NCBI GenBank assembly: GCA_963204845.1 | Contig: CAUJIL010000129.1 | Span: 1-12,769, forward strand | Direction of reading: 5' to 3' | Length of the DNA stretch: 12,769 nt | Source of the DNA: Pseudomonadota bacterium | GTDB taxonomy: Bacteria; Pseudomonadota; Gammaproteobacteria; Pseudomonadales; UBA5518 | In this document: piece after piece, positions 7,000-12,769 of the stretch | How the letters are laid out: every line of letters begins with the position of its first letter | How positions within the stretch are numbered: position 1 is the first letter of the stretch | The notes under the pieces: generated by a model | Database searches by the model: none | Seen by the model: only the letters and a program-made list of their open reading frames with translations | Told to the model about the DNA's origin: nothing | Position numbers and translations under genes: made by a program

Positions 7000-8304
7000 T
7001 TATCCTGTCACTCCAGGGAGTGCAGAGGGTCCTGTCCCTATCCCCAGCAATGCCGGCGCCAGCGCAGCGGTTCGCATCAGGTTGTGCGCCAACGCGAAGA
7101 ACAGCATCACGCACGTCACCTTCGTGCTCCCGCGCACCAGAAACTGCGTCAGCCCCCGGTTGCGGCTCTGCGCGTTGACGCATTCCGCCGTTGCTGCCCG
7201 CTGCTTGTAGATCGCCTTCGCGTCCTCGGTGCCCATCCGCGCGCGCCACGCCGCCACCGCCTCACTGTCCTTTGGCTTGCGGGCGTGCGGATCGACTCCC
7301 TCATCCTTTTTCGGCGCAGGCACCGGCCCGTATACCGTCGTCGTCACGCTCGCCTGCTCGATCTGCTCGTGCGCGACATATCCTCCATCGACCAGCCACT
7401 CGTGCGGCGCCTGTCCGCAGCGCGCGCTGACCTGTTCGAGCATCGGCACCATCTGCCCCTGATCGCTGCCGACCGTGGCCACATCCACGCCCACAATCAC
7501 CAGACTATCCACATCACTCGCCAATTGCGGGTTGTAGGCCGGGCGAAATCCCCCGTCGCCCATCTTCATCACCGTCGCCTCGGCATCGGTCATCGATACC
7601 CGCGCTTCCTCGGCCTTCTTGCCGTTGCGCCGCTTGATCGCCTCGATCTCCGGCAACCGCGCCAGCGCTTGCTCCAGGCGCGCCTCGCGCTCCGCCGCCG
7701 CCCGCCGTCGCGCGGCTTCCCGCGCGCGCTGCGCCTGCGCCGGATCCGTCTCCACTTCCGCTTTCAGCCGTGCCACCTCCGCGCGCGCCGCCTCCAGGTA
7801 CCCCTCCAGCTTCTCCTTGCGCCGGAACGACCCCGCCCCCGCGCTCGCGCGTACCCGCATCCCGTCCTGTGCCACCCCCTTGAGCGTCACCACACCCACG
7901 GCCATCAGCGCCGCCACGTTCGCGCTCAGCAAGTCATCGAGCGCTTCCCCGTGATCCTTGCGGAAATCCGACAGCGTGTGGTAGTTCACCTGCACGCCTC
8001 CGCACAGCCACCGGTACGCATCATGGGCATCCGTCAGCCGCGCAATCTCCCGCGCGCTGCCCACCCCGTCGAGCGTGGCGTACAACCACAGCGCCAGCAG
8101 AATCTCCGGCGCAATCGCCGCGCGACCCACACCGCCATCGACGACCCGGATGTGCGTGTAGAAACCCTGCAAATCCTGCCGCTCGACGTATCCCCACACC
8201 AGGCGCGCCCGGTGACCCTCAGGCAGCAGCGACTCCAAGTCGCTCGCACGCAACTCCAACTGCTGGCGATTCGGCAACAGAACTCTCGCGCGGCTTCGGC
8301 TCAT
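7000..8304 (-). CDS. IS1182-family transposase (DDE)
   Basis: The cut-and-join enzyme of the surrounding element. The N-terminal half has the family start (LPEGHRARLVWGYVE), a DUF772-like helical block (ILLALWLYATLDGVGSAREIA, then HTLSDFRKDHGEALDDLL), and the first catalytic aspartate in VAQDGMRVRASAGAGSF. An Ala/Arg/Glu-rich probable coiled coil follows at about residues 165-225. The C-terminal half holds the second aspartate in WLVDGGYV and the glutamate in TAECVNAQSRNRGL. Counting from the start given, these are about D147, D306 and E374. Two ATGs are possible, 8313 and 8304. The second is preferred because GGCGAG lies nine bases upstream of it, whereas the first has no properly spaced binding site. 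The stop is TAA at 7000-7002. Nothing suggests decay. Confidence 0.9.
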   Translation of the reverse strand: MSRSRARVLLPNRQQLELRASDLESLLPEGHRARLVWGYVERQDLQGFYTHIRVVDGGVGRAAIAPEILLALWLYATLDGVGSAREIARLTDAHDAYRWLCGGVQVNYHTLSDFRKDHGEALDDLLSANVAALMAVGVVTLKGVAQDGMRVRASAGAGSFRRKEKLEGYLEAARAEVARLKAEVETDPAQAQRAREAARRRAAAEREARLEQALARLPEIEAIKRRNGKKAEEARVSMTDAEATVMKMGDGGFRPAYNPQLASDVDSLVIVGVDVATVGSDQGQMVPMLEQVSARCGQAPHEWLVDGGYVAHEQIEQASVTTTVYGPVPAPKKDEGVDPHARKPKDSEAVAAWRARMGTEDAKAIYKQRAATAECVNAQSRNRGLTQFLVRGSTKVTCVMLFFALAHNLMRTAALAPALLGIGTGPSALPGVTG

Positions 8305-8373
8305 CGAACACATCTCGCCAGGACACTGCGCAAAGTATCGCGCACATCATGCGTGCTGGATCGTGGACGCGCG

Positions 8374-8389
8374 GAAATTTTCACAGCCT
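8374..8389 (-). repeat. Right terminal inverted repeat of the IS1182-family element
   Basis: On the minus strand this reads AGGCTGTGAAAATTTC. Its first nine bases contribute the last two codons (Arg, Leu) and the TGA stop (8381-8383) of the interrupted sulfatase gene. Confidence 0.8.
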
Positions 8390-10813
8390 CTCAGGCCTGG
8401 GCGTCGGCGCCGCCGGGACCGCTGTGCCGGTCGGTGCCGGTACATCACCCAGTTCCACCGTGACCCGCGGGATCTTGCCCGTGAAGCGGGATTTCGCCTC
8501 CGAGCCGATCGCCTCGACCACTGGCGTCCCCAGGTCGATGCCGACGTCCGCGGTTTCGTCCGCCGAAAACATGCCCGGCTGCGTGCGCTCGATGCGACCT
8601 CGCGCGACTTGCCGGTCATTCACGAACAGCGTCCCGACGCCTCCCTTGCCGGGGCCGCCGCCGTCGTAGGCGAAGTCGAAGCGGATCGTCGCCTTGCCCG
8701 GGGCAAGCTTGCCGGTGCCGACGATCGAGCTGCGCTGCAGGCCGAGGAAGTTGTAGTCGTAGCCCGGCACGCCGTCCTTCATGTACAGCGACCAGCCGCC
8801 GAAGCGCCCGCCCTGCGCGATGATGGTGCCATTGGCGCCACCCTCGGGCACCTCCACTTCGGCCGTGATCGCCTTGGACCTGTTCTTCACGTTGATGAAC
8901 ACGTTTTCCATCATCCCCGTCATACCTTCGGCAAGGGTCAGCGAGCTGCGTCCGGCCATCAGGTCGGGACGCCCCACGTTCGCCGCGATGGTACGTTGCA
9001 TCGTCCGGTCGTCCATCGGCAGCACGTGATACTTCCCGGCCTCCTGCAGGAACAGCGCCTGCATCTCGGCGAGCTTCTGCGGGTTCTGCGCGGCGAGGTC
9101 ATTGGCCAGGCTGAAGTCCGCGCGCACGTCGTACAGTTCCCAGGTGTCGTTCTCGAGCGGCCTGCGCGGGGTCTGCTCCCACGGCGCCCGGTGGATGGTG
9201 CGTGCCAACCAGCCGTCATGGTAGATGGCGCGGTTCCCGGCGATTTCGAAGTACTGCGTGGTATGGCGATCCTTCGCCCTGGCGTCATCGAAGGTGTAGG
9301 CCATGCTCACACCCTCGATCGGGATCTGCGGCGTGCCGTTCACCACCCTGGGCTCCGGCAACCCGGCCGCCTCGAGCACGGTCGGCGCGACGTCGATCAC
9401 GTGACTGAACTGCGTGCGGATCTCGTTGCGGGCCTTGATCCCCTTGGGCCAGCTGACCACCAGGCCGTTGCGGGTGCCGCCGAAGTCCCCCGCCACCTGC
9501 TTCATCCAGCCGAAGGGCGCATTCAGGGCCACCGACCAGCCTGCCGCCATGTGCGGGTATGTCTCGGGGCCGCCCCAGCTGTCCATGCGTTGCAGCAGGT
9601 CGGGCACCCGCTCCTGCACGCCGTTGAAATACGTGTACTCGTTGAACATGCCGTTCTCGCCACCCTCGCCGCTGGCGCCGTTGTCGCCGGCGATGTAGAA
9701 GACGAGCGTGTTGTCGGCCTGTCCGGTCCTGCGGATGGCCTCGAGCATCCGCCCGATCTCGTGGTCGGTGTAATCGAGGAAGGCCGCGAATACCTCCGCC
9801 TGGTGCGTAAACAGTCGTTTCTCGTCGGCCGAGAGCGTGTCCCAGTCCTTGATCGCGTCCGCCTTGGGCGCGAGCTTCGTGCCCGGGGGGACGACGCCCA
9901 GCCTGATCTGCCGCGCCAGCGTTTCCTCGCGCAGCGTGTCCCAGCCCTGGTCGAACTTGCCCTTCCAGCGCGCGATCCACTCCTTGGGCACGTGGTGAGG
10001 CGCGTGCGTGGCGCCAGGCGCGAAATACACGAAGAAGGGTTTGTCGGGCGTGATCGCCTTCTGGTACTCGATCCAGGCCACCGCCTTGTCGGTCATGTCG
10101 GTCATGAAATGGTATTCAGGGTCGTCGGGGAGCTCGACCTGCGTGACGCCGTCAAAGAGAAAAGGTGCCCACTGGTTGGTCTCGCCACCGATGAAGCCAT
10201 AGAACTTGTCGAAGCCCTGACGCGTGGGCCAGCGATCGAAAGGACCCGAGACGCTGGTTTCCCACGCGGCGGTCTCGTGCCACTTGCCGAAGGCCGCCGT
10301 GCTGTAGCCATTGAGACGGAGCATTTCGGCCAACGGTGCCGTGGCATTCGGGACCTGTCCGGTATTGCCGGGAATGCCGGTTGCCATCTCGGTGATGAAA
10401 CCCATGTTCACCGTGTGATGGTTGCGCCCGGATTTCAGCGCGGCCCGCGTCGGAGAGCACAGTGCGGTGGTGTGGAAGTTGTTGAAGCGCAGTCCGTCCT
10501 TTGCCAGCGCATCGAGCGTCGGCGTGGGGATCGGACCACCGAAGGTGCTGGTGGCACCGAATCCCAGGTCATCGATCAGCACGATCACGACGTTCGGAGC
10601 GCCGGCCGGCGCTTTCACCGAAAAGGCCGGAGGCGCCGTCGCCTTGCTTGCGTCGGTCTCGGTATACGCTGGCCGATCCGGTTCCGCGAGCGGCAGCACG
10701 GTGCGGTCCGGCGTGGCCGCGGCCACGCCGGCACCTGGGGCCACGAGACACAACACCGCCCCGACGTGCCGCATCCGGGTCGCGAGCAATTTACCGGTCC
10801 ATCGACCAACCAT
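8381..10813 (-). CDS. Secreted arylsulfatase (type I sulfatase), 3' end altered by an insertion sequence
   Basis: An 810-residue sulfatase expected to hydrolyse sulfate esters in the periplasm or outside the cell. The modification motif C119-S-P-T-R123 is complete, so Cys119 would be oxidised to formylglycine, the catalytic residue. Metal and active-site motifs follow the family: D81-D82 in VLIDDLGFG, GKWHE with Lys177 and His179, THAPHH around His270, and D377-N378 in AGDNGASGEGG. Residues 1-33 look like a signal peptide. The C-terminal third (about 600-785) is a beta-rich region seen in long arylsulfatases, and the end is Pro/Ala-rich. AAGGAGA (10825-10819) precedes the ATG by five bases. 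The last two residues, Arg-Leu, and the stop come from the insertion sequence; the native gene most likely ended two codons earlier with TAG. Enzyme activity should survive. No formylglycine-generating enzyme or sulfate transporter gene is present here. The substrate is unknown. Confidence 0.9.
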   Translation of the reverse strand: MVGRWTGKLLATRMRHVGAVLCLVAPGAGVAAATPDRTVLPLAEPDRPAYTETDASKATAPPAFSVKAPAGAPNVVIVLIDDLGFGATSTFGGPIPTPTLDALAKDGLRFNNFHTTALCSPTRAALKSGRNHHTVNMGFITEMATGIPGNTGQVPNATAPLAEMLRLNGYSTAAFGKWHETAAWETSVSGPFDRWPTRQGFDKFYGFIGGETNQWAPFLFDGVTQVELPDDPEYHFMTDMTDKAVAWIEYQKAITPDKPFFVYFAPGATHAPHHVPKEWIARWKGKFDQGWDTLREETLARQIRLGVVPPGTKLAPKADAIKDWDTLSADEKRLFTHQAEVFAAFLDYTDHEIGRMLEAIRRTGQADNTLVFYIAGDNGASGEGGENGMFNEYTYFNGVQERVPDLLQRMDSWGGPETYPHMAAGWSVALNAPFGWMKQVAGDFGGTRNGLVVSWPKGIKARNEIRTQFSHVIDVAPTVLEAAGLPEPRVVNGTPQIPIEGVSMAYTFDDARAKDRHTTQYFEIAGNRAIYHDGWLARTIHRAPWEQTPRRPLENDTWELYDVRADFSLANDLAAQNPQKLAEMQALFLQEAGKYHVLPMDDRTMQRTIAANVGRPDLMAGRSSLTLAEGMTGMMENVFINVKNRSKAITAEVEVPEGGANGTIIAQGGRFGGWSLYMKDGVPGYDYNFLGLQRSSIVGTGKLAPGKATIRFDFAYDGGGPGKGGVGTLFVNDRQVARGRIERTQPGMFSADETADVGIDLGTPVVEAIGSEAKSRFTGKIPRVTVELGDVPAPTGTAVPAAPTPRPERL
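8390..8394. repeat. Right copy of CTCAG target-site duplication
   Basis: CTCAG immediately after the right inverted repeat, identical to 6856-6860. On the minus strand it reads CTGAG and contains the last native sulfatase codon, GAG. Confidence 0.7.
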
Positions 10814-10826
10814 GCTGTTCTCCTTG

Positions 10827-10854
10827 CTGGATCGCCAGGATCCCCGCGATCCAG
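10827..10854. promoter_or_regulatory. Inverted repeat in the sulfatase leader, next to its ribosome binding site
   Basis: CTGGATCGC (10827-10835) and GCGATCCAG (10846-10854) are perfect 9-bp inverse copies separated by ten bases, one base upstream of the Shine-Dalgarno of the sulfatase. As RNA this would fold directly before the ribosome binding site; as DNA it could be an operator. The repeat is seen; the role is inferred. Confidence 0.4.
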
Positions 10855-10856
10855 GC

Positions 10857-10870
10857 GACGACGCGTCGTC
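10857..10870. promoter_or_regulatory. Perfect 14-bp palindrome upstream of the sulfatase (possible operator)
   Basis: GACGACGCGTCGTC is self-complementary. It lies just downstream of the candidate promoter at 10882-10911, about where a repressor would block initiation. In G+C-rich DNA short palindromes are not rare, so support is moderate. Confidence 0.35.
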
Positions 10871-10881
10871 CGTGCGCGAGT

Positions 10882-10911
10882 CTTATCGCGCGAAAGGGCT
10901 GTCTCGCACAA
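10882..10911 (-). promoter_or_regulatory. Weak candidate promoter of the sulfatase gene
   Basis: On the minus strand TTGTGC (10911-10906) and GATAAG (10887-10882) are separated by 18 bp, matching three and four of six consensus positions. Transcription would begin close to the palindrome at 10857-10870 and leave a leader of about 60 bases. Confidence 0.3.
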
Positions 10912-11000
10912 GTACCGCGGGCAGCAACCACCTTTCATCCGGGTTATCACGGCTTTCCCCGGCGCTTCCTCTGCCCAGCCACCCGGTGCCGGCAATCCGC

Positions 11001-11332
11001 ATGGGACGGCTGGCCGTCGTGGCCACGCCGCACACCGAGGCGCAGTTGCTCGACTACGCGCAGCAGGCTACCGCCGAGCAGGTGCAGCGGCGCTGCCAGC
11101 AATTGCGCAACGCCGACCGTGCGGCGTCCACGCACGGCGTGAACGAGATCCACCGCAACCGCTTCCTGTGCCGCTCGCTTGACGGCTCCGGGCGGATGAC
11201 GATTTCCGTCGAGCTCACCGAGGAGGCGGGCGCGCTGGTGATGGCGGCGCTGGAGCGCGCAGCGAGCTGCCGATCGAGAGCGTTCGCCGTCTGTGCTGCG
11301 ATGCCACCGCCGTGGCGATCAGCGATGACGAA
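11001..11332 (+). pseudogene. DUF222/HNH endonuclease family remnant
   Basis: Two fragments of one protein family lie in different frames. From 11001 to about 11260 the frame reads VATPHTEAQLLDYAQQATAE, RCQQLRNADR and MTISVELTEEAGALVMAALERA, the later part of a DUF222 domain. From about 11261 the frame shifts and reads SELPIESVRRLCCDATAVAI, the segment that normally precedes the HNH nuclease domain. The intervening linker is lost. The first part of DUF222 and the HNH zinc/metal motif itself are absent. No Shine-Dalgarno precedes the ATG at 11001, so the listed start is only the edge of recognisable homology. These genes occur in many copies in some proteobacteria and behave like selfish or group-I-type associated elements; that link is family knowledge, not seen here. 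Not functional. Confidence 0.7.
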
Positions 11333-11814
11333 GTCGCACCGCTGATTCGAGAGCATTTTTTCCCAGGCGGCAGGTGCCCGAACTCAAGCACCGCGCGCTT
11401 GCGTGCGACGCTGCTGAAGTACGTGTGGTCGCTGCGCGAAGCACTGGGGCGCTGGGCGCGCACGCCAAGGGCTACAGCATCGACATCGTGCCGCCGCCGG
11501 CGCGGGACTTTGATTCTCAGCCCGGAAAATGCCGGTGAGCATGCGCGTGTTCGGCATGCACGGCTCCATGCGTATCGTCTCCCGCGCATGCTGCATTGCC
11601 CGCAGGTGCGGATCACGGTGCTGTAGACGACGGAGCGCAGCATCCAGGTCGGCCGCGAATCGGAACCGATCTTCATTGCCAAGTACAAGGACGTGCTGCA
11701 TCTGCCGCTGGAGCAGGCCCGGGAGCACCTCCGCGTACGCTACGTCGACACCAGCGCCCAGACCGCCATCTACGAGGAGCGCGTGCCGGCGCTGATCGGT
11801 TCTGTCGCTGGCGT
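11333..11814 (+). pseudogene. Unassigned decayed coding fragments
   Basis: No intact gene spans this stretch, yet short segments show the strong third-position G/C bias of real local genes. In the same frame as the end of the DUF222 remnant, about 11396-11460 reads LRATLLKYVWSLREALGRWA. After a frame change about 11455-11510 reads HAKGYSIDIVPPPARDF. From about 11588 another frame reads MLHCPQVRITVL, an in-frame TAG, then TTERSIQVGRESEPIFIAKY and KDVLHLPLEQAREHLRVRYV, continuing to VPALIG near 11798. I do not recognise the families. The last fragment ends close to the IS4-type remnant. Read as remains of one or two genes broken by small indels and rearrangement. Confidence 0.4.
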
Positions 11815-12388
11815 CCAGAAATGCCTTGTTTAGCGGGATTTTCTCGAAAACGCAAACCGACAGGATCTGCAGCAAAGTGTAGAGCGAGGCATCGAGTTGA
11901 AGCTCCTTCCTGACGATCGCGATGAGCACATAGGTAGCGACGGCGCACCAAATTTGTGTTTTCACTGCGTTCTCGCTCGTGCCGAGGAATTTCTTTATGC
12001 GCAGGTGCTGCTTGATCCACTTGAAGAACAGTTCGACCTGCCCGCGGCTTTTGTAGAGTGCCGCGACCGTGAGAGGCGGGAGCGTCGTGTTGTTGGTCAG
12101 AAATACCAACGTCTTGCCCGACTCGGGATCCTTGAATCGAATGCGCCGCAGCTGCTCGGGATAGTGCTTGTGGGCGTAGAACCCGTTCAGTGCGATACGC
12201 TGATCGCAGATCACTCCAGTGGTTCGGTCAGTACTGGCCGAATACACCCGTCGGGCGTCCATCCCACGCTTGCTGCGCGTGACGAAGAACGCCCCGACCT
12301 GATGCATCCGGTAGAGCCTGGTGAAGTCCAGATACCCGCGATCCATCACATAGAACGCTCCCGCCTCGATCGGCAGGATATCCAGCAC
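11815..12388 (-). pseudogene. IS4-family transposase core, both ends missing
   Basis: On the minus strand from 12388 the frame reads VLDILPIEAGAFYVMDRGYL, with the second catalytic aspartate in MDRGYLDF. It continues through FFVTRSKRG, LRRIRFKDPESGKTLVFLTN, then the IS4 YREK signature as LYKSRGQVELFFKWIKQHL, and on to VFEKIPLNKAF. The upstream third, including the first catalytic aspartate, is absent, and no stop codon or terminal repeat belonging to the element is seen: homology fades near 11815-11840 and the frame runs on. Relatives have Trp where this copy has Gly in SRGQVE. The remaining core is uninterrupted, so truncation rather than long mutation inactivated it. It cannot transpose by itself. 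Confidence 0.8.
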
Positions 12389-12489
12389 GTACCGAAATCG
12401 CGCGGCATGCCGCGTGACAGCGAGCTCACTCCCGGCGAACATGCGTTCGCTCAGCTCCGTGCCGGGACAAGCCGTGACCAAACCTTTTG
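12389..12489. other. Junction segment between the IS4 remnant and the methyltransferase, with a 14-bp palindrome
   Basis: This 101-bp stretch matches neither neighbour. It contains the perfect palindrome CGCGGCATGCCGCG at 12401-12414, right beside the broken 5' edge of the transposase. The role is unknown; it may mark a rearrangement point or be chance in G+C-rich DNA. Confidence 0.3.
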
Positions 12490-12769
12490 GTGACTCACTT
12501 CGCCGACGTCGCGAACTACTACGCCGCTTTCCGTCCGCGCTATCCGGCGGCGCTGTTCGATTGGCTGGCAGGCCAGGCACCGGACCGATCCCTGGCCTGG
12601 GATTGCGCGGCCAGCACCGGCGTTCGCCATGACTGCGCACTGGTCGCTGCCGCAGTTGCTCGGCTATCTGCGCAGCTGGTCGGCGACGGCACGCTATGTG
12701 CGGGAACGGGGTGTCGATCCCGTGCTCGAGCTCGGCGCACAACTCGCCACGCTGTGGGGCGACACCGAT
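12490..12769 (+). pseudogene. SAM-dependent class I methyltransferase, internally deleted, runs off the window
   Basis: From a GTG at 12490 the frame reads THFADVANYYAAFRPRYPAA, LFDWLAGQ and WDCAASTG, the N-terminus of a Methyltransf_11-type enzyme up to motif I of the SAM-binding fold. In relatives this motif reads DCAAGTG; the glycine is Ser here. At about 12620-12626 homology jumps to another frame, which reads MTAHWSLPQLLGYLRSWSAT, ARYVRERGVDP and LATLWGDTD, the C-terminal part of the same family. The central catalytic portion is missing and the frame is shifted, so the gene is dead. No good ribosome binding site precedes the GTG (a TTG one codon earlier is possible). The 3' end lies outside the window. 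Confidence 0.72.

Larger units (their letters stand above)
6861..8389 (-). mobile_element. Complete IS1182-family insertion sequence
   Basis: A 1529-bp element holding one transposase gene. The left end (6861-6876, AGCCTGTGAAACTTTC) and the inverted right end (8389-8374, AGGCTGTGAAAATTTC) match at 14 of 16 positions. The element is flanked by the direct repeat CTCAG. The transposase frame is intact with all three catalytic acidic residues, so the copy looks recent and possibly active. About 139 bp of noncoding sequence lie between the transposase stop and the left end, with a stem-loop at 6880-6901. About 85 bp lie between the start codon and the right end. It lies in the same orientation as, and downstream of, the sulfatase gene, whose stop codon it now supplies. 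The element name was not identified; only the family is called. Confidence 0.88.

Noticed and set aside
8302..8313. ATG at 8313 as transposase start
   Set aside because: GAG directly touches this ATG, too close for a ribosome binding site, while GGCGAG is well placed for the ATG at 8304. The earlier start cannot be fully excluded.
7084..8463. Plus-strand frame opposite the transposase
   Set aside because: Arg/His/Leu-rich shadow of the transposase, crosses the element boundary, and has no ribosome binding site or domain.
8363..11182. Very long plus-strand open frame (939 codons) opposite the sulfatase
   Set aside because: It is antisense to a gene with full catalytic motifs and has shadow-like composition; such frames are common in G+C-rich DNA.

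Overview
The window is about two-thirds G+C. It reads as chromosomal DNA from a Gram-negative proteobacterium, most likely a gammaproteobacterium. The supporting signs are a PBP7-type periplasmic endopeptidase, an MdlAB-type heterodimeric ABC exporter, a secreted glycine-zipper protein and a secreted sulfatase. This is an inference from gene families; there is no rRNA or other strong phylogenetic marker.

Layout. The left part (1-6700) is mostly intact. It carries an FmdE-like protein (70-681, +), a D-Ala-D-Ala endopeptidase (792-1676, +), and, converging on it, a translationally coupled ABC exporter pair (1696-5192, -). The exporter promoter region contains a perfect 11-bp inverted repeat touching the start codon. 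Directly upstream lies a broken choice-of-anchor I gene (5239-5983, -), and divergent from that a glycine-zipper protein with a Gln-rich tail (6195-6698, +).

The middle is a complete IS1182-family insertion sequence (6861-8389) with 16-bp imperfect ends and a 5-bp direct repeat, CTCAG. It sits exactly at the stop codon of a long arylsulfatase gene (8381-10813, -). The sulfatase now ends two codons inside the element. Removing the element and one repeat copy restores an immediate TAG stop. Upstream of the sulfatase are two palindromes and a weak candidate promoter.

The right part (11001-12769) is a gene graveyard: a DUF222/HNH-endonuclease remnant, unassigned coding-like fragments, the truncated core of an IS4-family transposase, and a SAM-dependent methyltransferase whose middle is missing. 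Three unrelated genes in the window keep well-conserved outer pieces but have lost an internal block with a change of frame. This is either recent deletion-driven decay around mobile elements or an assembly artefact.

I found no convincing new multi-gene system, no CRISPR array, no tRNA and no rRNA. The most informative observations are the insertion at the sulfatase stop codon, the possible leaderless, operator-covered promoter of the exporter, and the repeated internal-deletion pattern.
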